From: ATM1 sp003577165
Lineage (GTDB): Bacteria > Armatimonadota > Fimbriimonadia > Fimbriimonadales > ATM1
Reading direction: 5' to 3'
Assembly: GCA_030263715.1 (NCBI GenBank)
Contig: SZPM01000021.1
Coordinates: forward strand, 1 to 38,541
Length of the DNA: 38,541 nucleotides
Shown here: piece after piece, positions 8,735 to 18,000 of the stretch
Position numbering within the stretch: position 1 is the first letter of the stretch
Layout: each line of letters begins with the position of its first letter
Position numbers and translations under genes: made by a program
The notes under the pieces: generated by a model
Told to the model about the DNA's origin: nothing
The model's database searches: none
The model's input: only the letters and a program-made list of their open reading frames with translations

Positions 8735-10782
8735 GTAATATCCGTTCTCACAAGTCGCGCGGAATCCGTCTCCACTCTCGCCTTCAGCCCTGCGTGCTCC
8801 GGCTTCTCCAATTTCGGATCTGCCGCGACGAGATCAAGCGCCGCTTGCCTCGCCTCCTCGAGAATCCGGCCGTGCCTTAGCACGTCGGCAACTCGGAACT
8901 CGAACGCGCCATGCTGGCGAGTTCCGAACATCTCCCCCGGTCCACGAATCTCCAAGTCCTTCTCTGCAATCTTGAATCCGTCGGTCGTCTCGACCATCAC
9001 GCGCAGCCGCTCCTCCGTTTCAGGGTTCGTCGCCGCGCCGATCAGCACGCAGTAGCTCTGCGCTCCGCCTCGACCCACGCGACCTCGCAACTGATGCAGC
9101 TGCGCCAACCCGTACCGATTCGCATCCTCGATGATCATCACTTTCGCGTTCGGCACGTCCACGCCAACTTCGATGACAGTCGTCGAAACCAACACGTCCA
9201 ACTCCTTGTTGCGAAACGCAAGCATCGTCGCCTCCTTCTCAGCGGCCTTCTGCTGTCCGTGAAGGAGCCCGACTCGGAACCCTTCGAGCGCGCCATGTTT
9301 GAGACGATCGTACAACTCCGTCGCAGCCTGCGCGAGCACCTTTTCGCTCTCAGATACCAGCGGGCAAACGACGTAGGCTTGCGCTCCTTCGGAGAGCAGT
9401 TTGCGAACACCCTCGTAGACGCTGTCCCTCTCCGACGGAAGTTTCCAGTGCGTTCGGATCGGCCTGCGCCCTGGCGGCATCTCGTCGATCACGCTGAGGT
9501 CGAGATCGCCGTAGACGGTGAGCGTCAGGCTTCGGGGAATGGGAGTCGCAGTCATGACGAGAACGTCGGGGTTCCCGAATCCCTTCCTCCGCAGCGCGGC
9601 TCGCTGAAGCACGCCGAACTTGTGCTGCTCGTCTACGACGACGAGACCGAGTTTGTGAAACGTCACGGCTTCCTGCACGAGAGCATGCGTTCCGACCGCG
9701 ACGTGCGCCTCTCCCGTCGCCACGGCCTTGTTAGCGTTATCTCGTTCTCGCTTTCCCTGCTTTCCGACGAGCAGCGCGACCTTGAGACCCAGCGCTTCGA
9801 AAAGCCGATGCAGGTTGACATAGTGCTGCTCTGCAAGTATCTCGGTCGGCGCCATCAACGCAGCCTGATATCCGCTCCGCGCGGCAGCAAGAATGGCCGC
9901 AGCAGCCACAAGCGTCTTCCCGCTTCCGACGTCGCCCTGCAGAAGTCGGTTCATCGGATGCGGACGACCCATGTCCCGGTAGATCTCCTCGATGACTCGG
10001 CGCTGTGCTCCCGTCAGCACCACACTCGCCGCGGCCTCGACTTCCGACGCCAGTTCCGGACCGACTCGAAACGCGATTCCCGATCGAGTTCCCTCTTCGG
10101 CATGGCGCATTCCGAGAGCCAACTGGAGGCTGAAGAACTCCTCGAATACGAGCCGTCGCTTTGCTGTCTCTGCTTCTTCGAGAGATGTGGGCCTGTGCAC
10201 GTGCTGCAGCGACCAGGCGAGCGGCCTCAGACCGCTCTTTCGCGCTATGCCGGGCGGAATGACATCTTCAATCTTGTCGACGTACGCCAAGCCTCTCTCG
10301 ACAAAGCGCCGTATCGTCTTTTGAGGGACGCCCTCAACGAGTGGATACACAGGAACGATGCGCGCGAACTCTTCGCCGTCGGCCTCGGGCGCAAGAGGCT
10401 CCCACTCCGGAGAGTTGATTTCATAGCCCCATTGCCCTTCTTTCACCTGCCCATAGACGATGATTTCGCCGGTAATCTTCGAAAGCCGAGGCCGAATCCA
10501 CCTCTGGTTGAACCAGACGAGGCCGATCGTGCCGCTGCCGTCAGAGATTCCCGCCCGGGTGATCGTGAAGTTTCCGCGCGGCGCCTTCGATTCGACCGCG
10601 ACGAGTCGTCCCTTGAGCGTCACGAATTCGCCCGCCCTCACGGACGCGATGGTTCGGAAGTTCGAACGGTCTTCGTAACGCCTTGGCAAGTACAGGAGCA
10701 GATCCTCGAGCGACGCGATGCCGAGCTTGGCGAGCACCTTCGCTCCCGGCGGCCCGATCCCCTTGACGTACTGAACCTCCAT
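8731..10782 (-). CDS. recG: ATP-dependent DNA helicase RecG
   Basis: Branch-migration helicase that rescues stalled replication forks. The N-terminal wedge/OB domain starts with a helix-hairpin-helix-like VKGIGPPGAKVLAKLGI and LLLYLPRRYEDR. The motor has Walker A GDVGSGKTLVA, Walker B variant DEQHKFG, MTATPIPRSL, and motif VI RGRVGRG. The TRG-type C-terminus is complete at 683 residues. The ATG at 10782 has no Shine-Dalgarno sequence; a weak TAGTGT hexamer seven bases upstream would fit a leaderless mRNA. Its antisense strand carries a long meaningless open frame. Confidence 0.97.
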   Translation of the reverse strand: MEVQYVKGIGPPGAKVLAKLGIASLEDLLLYLPRRYEDRSNFRTIASVRAGEFVTLKGRLVAVESKAPRGNFTITRAGISDGSGTIGLVWFNQRWIRPRLSKITGEIIVYGQVKEGQWGYEINSPEWEPLAPEADGEEFARIVPVYPLVEGVPQKTIRRFVERGLAYVDKIEDVIPPGIARKSGLRPLAWSLQHVHRPTSLEEAETAKRRLVFEEFFSLQLALGMRHAEEGTRSGIAFRVGPELASEVEAAASVVLTGAQRRVIEEIYRDMGRPHPMNRLLQGDVGSGKTLVAAAAILAAARSGYQAALMAPTEILAEQHYVNLHRLFEALGLKVALLVGKQGKRERDNANKAVATGEAHVAVGTHALVQEAVTFHKLGLVVVDEQHKFGVLQRAALRRKGFGNPDVLVMTATPIPRSLTLTVYGDLDLSVIDEMPPGRRPIRTHWKLPSERDSVYEGVRKLLSEGAQAYVVCPLVSESEKVLAQAATELYDRLKHGALEGFRVGLLHGQQKAAEKEATMLAFRNKELDVLVSTTVIEVGVDVPNAKVMIIEDANRYGLAQLHQLRGRVGRGGAQSYCVLIGAATNPETEERLRVMVETTDGFKIAEKDLEIRGPGEMFGTRQHGAFEFRVADVLRHGRILEEARQAALDLVAADPKLEKPEHAGLKARVETDSARLVRTDIT

Positions 10783-10868
10783 TCAATCCACACTAATGGA
10801 CGGAGCACATGCGCGGCTTTCGTCGCGCTTGGCCGAAGCACCGTGAGTCGCTCGAAACTCCGATCTCG

Positions 10869-12398
10869 CTACGGATCAATTCGAATCGCCCGCACGGCGG
10901 TGTAGGAGTGTCCGAACATGTCGACGCTTTTCACTTCCACACGATGAACCCCCGGCTTCCAGCCCGTCGGAAGCGTCGCCTTCCACAAGTGGGGAGAGTT
11001 GATCGCTGCCGGCAGAGGCCGATAAGGAAGCGTCAGGCTCTTGTCCCGCTCGACCATCTTTACGTACTCCGGGTCCGGTACTGGCGACTTTTCCATCGGC
11101 TGCCACGGACCGGCGTCAAAACGGATCTGAGTGAGCGACAACTCACTGCCTCCAAACACGTTTGCGTGAACCGGCGTGCCGGCCACGTCCGCCGCCTTTA
11201 TCGAATCCGGCAGGATGAGGTTCATCTGATAGTCGCCGGGGCGCCGCGCAGCCTTGAACTCGATTGAATACTGACGTCCGTCGAAAGTGAAGATGGAGTA
11301 CCCATTCGGCGCGCCGCATCTCATCGTCGTGTGCGGGATGCCCAATTCGTCCGGGCTTCCCTGCCACCAACTGCCGCACGTCGTCACGTTGACAACGTGG
11401 TGATGGGGCTTCGCGCCCTGCCAGCCGTGTTCGGACTTCAGGAAGATATGCTCCTGATAGTGAGTGTGCGCAGACACTGAAAGCGAGAACGGACGACTCT
11501 CCAACAGTCGAAAGAGCGCGGCTCGGTCAACGACGCTTGTGATGGGAATGTGCATCGTGAGGACGACCAGTTGATCCTGAGGAACATAACGGAGGTCGTT
11601 CTCGATGAACTGAAGTTGGGATGGCCCGATGCCGCCTCGGTAGGTGCGTTGCCCAGTTGCGTTCAAGACCCCCCATTCCACGTCGTCGAGCACGATGAAG
11701 TGTGTGGGACCGTAGTCGAACGAATAGTACGACGGACCGAAGATGCTCTCAAACGTTTCGTCGGAATGCACGTCGTCCGGTGAGTCGTAGTTCTGGTCGT
11801 GATTGCCGAGAACGTTGTACCACGGAATGCCGATCAGCGCGACCGTCTGCACGAGCGGCATGAACACGGACAAGTCGTCGAACACGATGTCGCCCAGCGT
11901 GACGCCAAACGCCGCGCTCGATCCGACGAGTTCGCTCACGATGTCCTTCGCAATGTACTCGACCTCGCGCAAATCCCGCGGTTGTGTGTCTCCGAAGAAG
12001 ATCGCCTGGAACTTCTCTGCTTCCGACTGCTTATGGAGCGGAAAATCTATGGAAGCGGGAAGCGGGCCCGTTGGCGAGACTCCGGGGTACTTCTGCTTTG
12101 GCGATCCTTTCGGCTTGTGGATGTAATAGAATCTCGGTAGCTTATTCTCGTCCACTGGCGTCATCCAATTCCGCGGTTTGATGACGAAGAAGATCGTCTC
12201 ATCAGTGTACGGCAACCGCCAGATGCCGTCTTCGTCGGTCAAAACGATGTCCCTTTGATTCGAGACCCGAACGCTTGGGATGCCGGGTTCGCCGACGTCA
12301 CGCTTTCCGTTGAGGTTCTGATCGTCGAACACGCAGCCCTGTGCGAGCGGGCCTTGAGCGGAACTGAATGCGGCAAGAACTAAAGCAGCGGAAACCAT
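10869..12398 (-). CDS. Secreted calcineurin-like metallophosphoesterase
   Basis: A 509-residue exported phosphoesterase. A signal peptide (MVSAALVLAAFSSAQG) is followed by a carboxypeptidase-regulatory/SdrD-like beta domain (VFDDQNLNGKRDVGEPGIPSV). The metallophosphatase core shows GDTQ, GDIVFDD, GNHDQ, and HTHYQEH. A C-terminal beta domain (about 380-509) matches the MetallophosN-core-MetallophosC layout. The second metal ligand motif is GDTQ, where many relatives have GDxH. I prefer the ATG at 12398 over the GTG at 12401 because AGGAG lies five bases before the ATG. It follows the hyuA-like gene by about 40 bp, likely in one operon. Substrate unknown. Confidence 0.85.
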   Translation of the reverse strand: MVSAALVLAAFSSAQGPLAQGCVFDDQNLNGKRDVGEPGIPSVRVSNQRDIVLTDEDGIWRLPYTDETIFFVIKPRNWMTPVDENKLPRFYYIHKPKGSPKQKYPGVSPTGPLPASIDFPLHKQSEAEKFQAIFFGDTQPRDLREVEYIAKDIVSELVGSSAAFGVTLGDIVFDDLSVFMPLVQTVALIGIPWYNVLGNHDQNYDSPDDVHSDETFESIFGPSYYSFDYGPTHFIVLDDVEWGVLNATGQRTYRGGIGPSQLQFIENDLRYVPQDQLVVLTMHIPITSVVDRAALFRLLESRPFSLSVSAHTHYQEHIFLKSEHGWQGAKPHHHVVNVTTCGSWWQGSPDELGIPHTTMRCGAPNGYSIFTFDGRQYSIEFKAARRPGDYQMNLILPDSIKAADVAGTPVHANVFGGSELSLTQIRFDAGPWQPMEKSPVPDPEYVKMVERDKSLTLPYRPLPAAINSPHLWKATLPTGWKPGVHRVEVKSVDMFGHSYTAVRAIRIDP

Positions 12399-12439
12399 CA
12401 CGACTCCTGTCGCGCAAACTTACCCGCAGACAAGGCGTT

Positions 12440-14380
12440 TCAAACGCCGACGAACGACAGCACCAGCGATCCAGCCTCTCCAGGCGCACTCACCCATCCC
12501 GGCGGAACGAAAGTGGTCGTGTCGTCCTGAAGGATCACCGCGGGCCCGAGCACCGTTTCTCCGTCCGCCCGCAAACGGGGCAGGCAGGCCGCATCCAGGC
12601 CGACTCCCCCCCAGTGAATCCTGACTGTTGGCGAGGATGGCTCGTGAGAGGTCGGCGACGGCGACGGAACTTCCGCGGCCGGCACTTCCGCGCGGGCGCG
12701 CAGCGTGACCCACTCGACCGGACGATCCGAGTGCTGAATCCCGAACCGCCGTTCGTGGGCGGCGTGAAACCCCGCCTCGATCTCCGCGATCGAGAGAGGC
12801 GCTTCCCCGAAGCCAGCAGAGACGGAGACCGTATGAGACTGACCCCTGTACCTCAGGTCGGCAGACAATGTGACGGCCGCGCTCTGCGAAGCAACCGCCT
12901 CCCGGCATCGGGCGGCGAGCCGCTGCCACAGCACAAACGGATCTTCGATTCCCCGTCCGAGAATCGTTGCGCTTCGCTCGGCGACCTCTGGAGCCAGAAG
13001 CAAACCGTAAGCGGAGAACACGCCGGGAACTGACGGCACGATGACCTCGCGAATCGAAACCTCCTCGGCGACCAGACAGCCGACGAGCGGACCCGCTCCG
13101 CCGAAAGCAATGAGAGAAAAGGAAGCCGGATCGAATCCCTGTTCCGCCGACACACGGCGCACCGCCCCAGCCATCTGCGACACCGAGGCGCGAAGAATCG
13201 CCTCCGCCGCCGATTCGACCGAGAGTCCGAGCGCCGATGCAATCTGGCTGACGGAGCGAACCGACTCTGCTCTGTTCCCCGACGGCCCGCGACCCCCGGC
13301 AAGGGGAACGTCCGGCAGAAGACCGAGCACGACGAAGGCGTCTGTGACTGTGACGGGGCCGCCCCTGCCGTAATAGGCTGGCCCGGGGTCCGCGCCGGCG
13401 CTCTTCGGTCCGACGCGAAGCGCTCCCGCGGCATCGAGGCTGGCAATGGACCCGCCGCCCGTTCCGATCGTGTGGACGTGGATGCGATGCTGCCGCAATT
13501 CCAACCCTCCGATCTCGGCGATGTCGGTGAAGGACGAGCGTCCGGCGATCAGCGAAACGTCCGTGGACGTCCCACCCATGTCGAATGAAATAGCATTCGG
13601 CCGCCCGCAGCGGGCCGCAAGCGCGGCGGCCGCCGTGACTCCGGCCGCGGGCCCCGAGGTCACAGTCGAGATCGGCACGGATAAACACTCCGCGAGCGGT
13701 GAGAGACCACCCGCGCTCGACATCACAAGGACCTCGCGGACGGCGGAAGCGGCTCCGATCTCGCTGAGATAGGAGGCCATCTTGGGTCCTATGGCGGCGT
13801 TCAGGACGGTCGCGACCGCGCGCTCATACTCCCGAAACTCCGGCGACACGCTGTGGGAAAGCGAAAGATAAGGCCCATGAATGGCCTCCGCGAGAGCCAG
13901 CTCATGAGCAGGGTTCGCATAGGCGAACAAGAGGCATACGGCGACGGCGTCATAGCCCGAGACCTCGCTGGCGACCTTCTCGACTTCTTCTGGCGTCGGC
14001 GCGCGCATCGCGTCGCCGGTGTGCAGCATCCGCTCAGGCAAAGTGAAACAGTCCGCCTCGGAGAGTGGCGGCCTCGGCAATTCGGGTTCGAACTCGTACA
14101 GATGGGGCCTCGTCTGCCGCGCGAGAAACAGGATGTCCCGGAATCCCTCCGTCGTCACGAACGCCGTGCGTGCGACCTTGCCTTCGAGAATCGCGTTCGT
14201 GCCGACCGTGGTTCCGTGGAGGAGGCGGACCGACGACAGGGCGCGATCCGAGATGCCGGACAGCAGGGCACCGGCCGGTTTCGTGGGGGTGCTGGGCAAC
14301 TTAAACGATCGGAGACCCGATTCGTCGAGCACGAGGAAGTCGGTGAATGTGCCGCCTGTGTCCACTCCGACTCGCGTCAT
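12440..14380 (-). CDS. hyuA: Hydantoinase/5-oxoprolinase subunit A family protein
   Basis: 646 residues of the ATP-dependent amidohydrolase family (N-methylhydantoinase A, acetone carboxylase beta, 5-oxoprolinase). The actin-like ATPase fold is shown by VGVDTGGTFTDFLVLDE, LLHGTTVGTNAILE, DMGGTSTDVSLI and HTIGTGGGSIASLD. The start at 14380 puts the first motif at the N-terminus; a longer frame to 14572 would run into trpS. The usual partner subunit HyuB is absent from both sides, so either it lies elsewhere or this is a stand-alone member. Divergent from trpS by 146 bp. Confidence 0.85.
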   Translation of the reverse strand: MTRVGVDTGGTFTDFLVLDESGLRSFKLPSTPTKPAGALLSGISDRALSSVRLLHGTTVGTNAILEGKVARTAFVTTEGFRDILFLARQTRPHLYEFEPELPRPPLSEADCFTLPERMLHTGDAMRAPTPEEVEKVASEVSGYDAVAVCLLFAYANPAHELALAEAIHGPYLSLSHSVSPEFREYERAVATVLNAAIGPKMASYLSEIGAASAVREVLVMSSAGGLSPLAECLSVPISTVTSGPAAGVTAAAALAARCGRPNAISFDMGGTSTDVSLIAGRSSFTDIAEIGGLELRQHRIHVHTIGTGGGSIASLDAAGALRVGPKSAGADPGPAYYGRGGPVTVTDAFVVLGLLPDVPLAGGRGPSGNRAESVRSVSQIASALGLSVESAAEAILRASVSQMAGAVRRVSAEQGFDPASFSLIAFGGAGPLVGCLVAEEVSIREVIVPSVPGVFSAYGLLLAPEVAERSATILGRGIEDPFVLWQRLAARCREAVASQSAAVTLSADLRYRGQSHTVSVSAGFGEAPLSIAEIEAGFHAAHERRFGIQHSDRPVEWVTLRARAEVPAAEVPSPSPTSHEPSSPTVRIHWGGVGLDAACLPRLRADGETVLGPAVILQDDTTTFVPPGWVSAPGEAGSLVLSFVGV

Positions 14381-14513
14381 CGGACCGCGAGTTTGGCCGC
14401 AACAGGCCCGCCGCCGCAGGCCGCACCGCGCTGAGCAGGAGAGAAGCCGGACCTCAGCCACGGAGAGCGCACCCCGTCGAATGGCGAGTTCCGTGGAGAC
14501 GGGCAGCGTGGGG

Positions 14514-14519
14514 CATAAT
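14514..14519 (+). promoter_or_regulatory. -10 element CATAAT for a leaderless trpS transcript
   Basis: CATAAT is seven bases before the GTG start of trpS. The stretch between is CCCGCCC, with no ribosome binding site. It mirrors the ffh promoter almost base for base. Confidence 0.55.
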
Positions 14520-14526
14520 CCCGCCC

Positions 14527-15513
14527 GTGTCACGGAAGAGACTGCTGAGCGGCATGCAGCCGACTCAGGCAAAGCTCCACTTAGGGAATTTGGAAGGAGC
14601 GCTCCGGAACTGGGTCCGTCTTCAACGAGACTACGAGATGTTCTGCTGCGTGGTGGATTGGCACGCCCTGACCACCATGGTCGAGAACACGCAGGAGATC
14701 TACGAGAACTCGATCGGAATCGCCACCGACTACTTGGCCGCAGGGATCGATCCGGAAACCAGCGTCATCTTCCTCCAATCTCAGGTGAAGGAGCATGCCG
14801 AGCTGTATCTTCTGTTCAGCATGGTGACTCCATTGGGTTGGCTGGAACGAGTGCCGACGTACAAGGAGAAGCGGGACAGTTTGGAAGGCTCGGCCGAGGC
14901 GAGCCACGGCTTGCTCGGCTATCCGGTCCTCCAGGCTGCGGACATCCTGCTCTATAAGCCATACGGCGTGCCCGTCGGCAAGGACCAGGTACCTCACTTG
15001 GAACTCACAAGGGAGATCGCGCGTCGTTTTAACTACTTGTTTGGAGAAACCTTACCGATCATCGAGAACGTGCTCAGCGAGATTCCCGTGATGATGGGAA
15101 CCGACGGCCGCAAAATGAGCAAGAGTTACGACAACGCCATCTACATCGCGGACTCCGAGGACGAAACGGCGAAGAAGATTCAAACGGCCTACACCGACCC
15201 GCTGAAGATTCGCAAAGACGACCCGGGACATCCAGAGGGCTGCAGCGTGTTTAGCCTTCATCGTGTGTACAACGCGCAGCATGCGGCAACGGTGGAAGAG
15301 GAATGTCGCGCGGGCGCGAGAGGCTGCGTGCAGTGCAAGAAGGAGTGCATCGAGGCCGTGAACGGTTCGCTGCGCGCCATGCGCGAACGTCGGGGCGAAT
15401 TGGAGAGGGATCGAGGATTCGTCTTGAGGGTGCTGGATGAGGGCCGACAGAAGGCGCGCGCCGTCGCCGCGGAAACCATGAAGGACGTTCGCAGCGCCAT
15501 GAGACTTCCATGA
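14527..15513 (+). CDS. trpS: Tryptophanyl-tRNA synthetase
   Basis: Class I synthetase of 328 residues, the usual length. LLSGMQPTQAKLHLGN holds the HIGH-like motif and GRKMSKSYDN the KMSKS loop. GYPVLQAADILLYK and VPVGKDQVPHLELTREIARRFN are family landmarks. The GTG at 14527 was chosen because a 60-residue upstream extension lacks similarity and would overlap the divergent gene. The stop overlaps the next ATG by four bases. Confidence 0.96.
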   Translation: MSRKRLLSGMQPTQAKLHLGNLEGALRNWVRLQRDYEMFCCVVDWHALTTMVENTQEIYENSIGIATDYLAAGIDPETSVIFLQSQVKEHAELYLLFSMVTPLGWLERVPTYKEKRDSLEGSAEASHGLLGYPVLQAADILLYKPYGVPVGKDQVPHLELTREIARRFNYLFGETLPIIENVLSEIPVMMGTDGRKMSKSYDNAIYIADSEDETAKKIQTAYTDPLKIRKDDPGHPEGCSVFSLHRVYNAQHAATVEEECRAGARGCVQCKKECIEAVNGSLRAMRERRGELERDRGFVLRVLDEGRQKARAVAAETMKDVRSAMRLP

Positions 15514-16286
15514 ATGACATCCGAGCGGTCTATTTCGATCTCGACGATACGCTCTGCGCCTATTGGGCTGCGTCTCGCCGCGCGTTGAGGCAAGCGATTG
15601 AAGAAGCCGGATTGAAGACACCTACCGAAGAGGCGGTGCAAGCGTGGCGCGACGTGTTCCCCGCGTTCTCGAAGGAGATCAAGACGGACGCGTGGTATGC
15701 ACACTACTTGGAGAGCGGCGAACCGACGCGCACCGAGCACATCCGACGAACGCTGAACTCCATCGGTGAATTCGACGAATCTCTCGCTGCGAACATCTCC
15801 GCTCGCTACGCGGAACTGCGCAACGAGTATCTGGAACTGTTCGCGGACGCGCTTCCACTGCTGAGGAAACTCCACGGCCGCTATCGGCTCGGGCTCATCA
15901 CAAACGGCCCAGCGGACATTCAACGTCAAGAGATCGCGAGGTTGGGGATCGAGGAGTTCTTCGAGCACATCTTGATCGAAGGCGAGTTCAAGATCGGAAA
16001 GCCGAATCGCGCGATCTTTGAGGAAGCGGAAGCGGAGAACGGGCTGAAGCCGGAGCAGATGCTGTTCGTCGGCAACGCTTACGAACATGACGTGCAAGGC
16101 GCGAAGAACGCGGGCTGGTGGGCACTCTGGCTCAATCGCGGAAACGAATCGCGGAACGAAGACCCCCCGTACCCGGATGCAGAGATAAAGCACCTCTACG
16201 AGGTGTGCGACTGGCTCGGCATCGAGCGCCCCGACGAGACCGCCCCCACCCCCGAGGCCGAGTTGGTCAAAAACTGGCGAGGCTGA
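15510..16286 (+). CDS. HAD-superfamily hydrolase
   Basis: 258 residues. Motif I is FDLDDTLCAYW with the nucleophile aspartate, motif II LITNGP, motif III lysine in KIGKPNRAIF, and motif IV FVGNAYEHDVQGAKNAGW. A helical cap is inserted between motif I and II, as in the haloacid dehalogenase/YjjG type. Substrate is likely a small phosphate ester; the sequence does not say which. It overlaps trpS by four bases (ATGA). The C-terminus extends to ELVKNWRG. Confidence 0.88.
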   Translation: MNDIRAVYFDLDDTLCAYWAASRRALRQAIEEAGLKTPTEEAVQAWRDVFPAFSKEIKTDAWYAHYLESGEPTRTEHIRRTLNSIGEFDESLAANISARYAELRNEYLELFADALPLLRKLHGRYRLGLITNGPADIQRQEIARLGIEEFFEHILIEGEFKIGKPNRAIFEEAEAENGLKPEQMLFVGNAYEHDVQGAKNAGWWALWLNRGNESRNEDPPYPDAEIKHLYEVCDWLGIERPDETAPTPEAELVKNWRG

Positions 16287-16382
16287 AGTGCGTCCTGATT
16301 CGAAGGCGACAGGCAACTGGGGCCCATTGAAATCTGGGGCGAGGCGATCTCGCTTCCAAACAGCGGTTCGACCGTACTTACG

Positions 16383-16604
16383 GTGCGACTCCGTTTCCTC
16401 GTCGACTCCGATCACGCAACCTTCAAACTTCGCATGAGCGACGCTTCGCGCGACCCCAAACTCAAAACTGGGAGACGTCCCAAACGGTGGAACTTCCTTC
16501 AGTCCGCCTTCGACCACTTCTTGGATGAGTTCGCGGGCCTGGTCGTTGTGGTTGTCGCAGTCTGTTTAGTCGCTACAATCGTCCTCGTCGCGAAGTGTGC
16601 GTAA
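16383..16604 (+). CDS. Possible small tail-anchored protein
   Basis: 73 residues with a single C-terminal hydrophobic segment (about 50-70: FAGLVVVVVAVCLVATIVLV). Codon third positions are GC-rich like the neighbours. The same frame remains open back to 16299 with protein-like sequence (GPIEIWGEAISLPNSGSTVL) but no start codon, so this may be the remnant of a longer gene. The frame is in phase with the preceding HAD gene. No homolog recognised. Confidence 0.35.
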   Translation: MRLRFLVDSDHATFKLRMSDASRDPKLKTGRRPKRWNFLQSAFDHFLDEFAGLVVVVVAVCLVATIVLVAKCA

Positions 16605-16871
16605 CGTGCCAGGTCAGGACGACGATGCTGCTGACTTCTGAGACCTTCCCTTTCTCTCCTCCGATCCTGTGCAGCCGGCATCCTCTGCCGCGCTCGGGCT
16701 CGGGTAACGGCCGGAGGCGGGTTCGTGTAGAGCTGCGAGGCCGAGCCCTCACCCGAATCGGGTATCTGTTCCTATCGTTCTTGGAGGACGCATGGGGTGA
16801 GCCGAGTCGCACTTTCGTCAGAACAGGCGTAGATCCCACGTTTCGCTTTTATTGGGGACAACCGAGTTGCC
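16605..16871 (+). other. Gene-poor stretch
   Basis: No convincing gene. A TACAAT hexamer at 16574-16579 could start a transcript that crosses this stretch towards the membrane-protein gene at 16872. A longer frame (16595-17332) is judged a shadow because it is rich in Arg, Ser and His and overlaps that gene. Confidence 0.4.
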
Positions 16872-17252
16872 ATGGACAAGTTCACAAGGTATTCCTGGTG
16901 GTTCATCCTAATCGGCGCGATACTCGCCATCATATGGGCGTTGGTTCGGCGAGAGATGGTGGAGGCTCGTGTGGCGTGCTCCCTCTTGTTTATCAATGTT
17001 TTTGCAGTCCCCACGACCTTTCACATTCCAGGCTGGCGACGCTTCGCACTCGAGGCGATTGGACTGACCGGATTTCTCGTCTTGTTGGCTGGCGAAGTCT
17101 CGCACTTTACCGTTGGACTGCCTCTTGCCTTTCTGCTTGCGACCCACGTAGCGGCATTCGTGCTCGCGATAGCCGCCATGTTATCGGCAATCATCATTGG
17201 ACTTGCGATAAACGTGGTACGAAGGCTATCGAGCCGCTGGAAGAACTCGTGA
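16872..17252 (+). CDS. Small membrane protein with about four helices
   Basis: 126 residues, strongly hydrophobic. Four likely membrane helices lie near residues 9-25, 35-48, 60-78 and 84-112, with a basic C-terminus (RRLSSRWKNS), probably cytoplasmic. No conserved motif is recognised. It starts a run of small unknown membrane proteins. The strength of the call comes from composition and the absence of any competing frame. Confidence 0.65.
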   Translation: MDKFTRYSWWFILIGAILAIIWALVRREMVEARVACSLLFINVFAVPTTFHIPGWRRFALEAIGLTGFLVLLAGEVSHFTVGLPLAFLLATHVAAFVLAIAAMLSAIIIGLAINVVRRLSSRWKNS

Positions 17253-17328
17253 GAACCTGGCCGCGGTCCAGCTGGTCACAATATGGGGTCAGCGGAGGTT
17301 ATCGTCCTGTGAATGGAGTGAGAGCGAC

Positions 17329-17856
17329 GTGAGTGCGCCTCCCACCTTGACGTTTCTCACTGAATCCGTCTTCTTCGTCGGCTGTTTGGCCTTGCTGATA
17401 GTTCTGGCAGCCATGAGGCTCCGGCAGCTAAAGGTGAAGAAGGTGACGCCGGCGACAGTGCGAGCCGCGCTCGCCCACGGACGTGCCCGATCCGCGTTCG
17501 CTGAGTTTGTCAGGCAGCTCTATCCGTGGCCGCCGCCCTCGACCCCACTCGCGGTCGAAGCCTCGTTGGAACGATGCCGGGAAAAGCTCGAGTGTCTTGC
17601 CCTCTTCGAGTCCGCGCTCGCAACCGACGAGCAAGCGGCAGCGCAAATCCGGATCCTCAAGCCAGCGCTTGCGTCACTTCTGACGATGATCGAACAGGAC
17701 GGAACCGCCCTCGACAAAGCCTCTTGGAGGCGCGCGGAGTTCGACATTGCTGCGTGTCGGTTTCAGGCCGTGCGAGCAGGCGAGCATGACTGCGTCTCCG
17801 GCGATCAACCCGATGTGCGGGCGCCGTCCGACTCAGGCGGTCGGGGCGAGGTATGA
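17329..17856 (+). CDS. Hypothetical protein with one N-terminal membrane helix
   Basis: 175 residues. Residues 9-28 (LTESVFFVGCLALLIVLAAM) form a membrane helix. The rest is soluble and alpha-helical, with a Pro-rich WPPPSTP segment. The GTG start is preceded by GGAGTGAG. The layout resembles membrane-anchored helical adaptors; no family recognised. Confidence 0.55.
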   Translation: MSAPPTLTFLTESVFFVGCLALLIVLAAMRLRQLKVKKVTPATVRAALAHGRARSAFAEFVRQLYPWPPPSTPLAVEASLERCREKLECLALFESALATDEQAAAQIRILKPALASLLTMIEQDGTALDKASWRRAEFDIAACRFQAVRAGEHDCVSGDQPDVRAPSDSGGRGEV

Positions 17857-18000
17857 ATGTCTTGCGGATGGCATGGCGGTGAATGTGTTCGCCGAAGCAC
17901 CGCCGGTGCGACAGTCATCTAACAGAGAGTGCGGCCGCAGTTGCTTGCCGCTTCTGCAGTGCGATGTCACGAGTTCGGCGACTGGGACAGAGGACCACGT

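Noticed and set aside
8911..10905. 664-codon plus-strand frame
   Set aside because: It is antisense to recG, rich in Arg, Leu and His, with no domain. recG has all helicase motifs.
12420..13688. 422-codon minus-strand frame
   Set aside because: Lies in a different frame of the hydantoinase-type gene, is extremely Arg-rich and lacks motifs.
14381..14572. N-terminal extension of the hydantoinase-type gene
   Set aside because: Would overlap trpS and has no similarity. The conserved VGVDTGGTF motif begins right after the ATG at 14380.
15258..16517. 419-codon minus-strand frame
   Set aside because: Antisense to the HAD gene and the end of trpS, both well supported. No recognisable domain.
16595..17332. 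245-codon plus-strand frame
   Set aside because: Overlaps the clear membrane-protein gene at 16872 and has shadow-like composition.
17914..18000. Possible integron attC-like site (ATCTAAC)
   Set aside because: No matching GTTRRRY core within the expected distance and no integrase or repeated sites.
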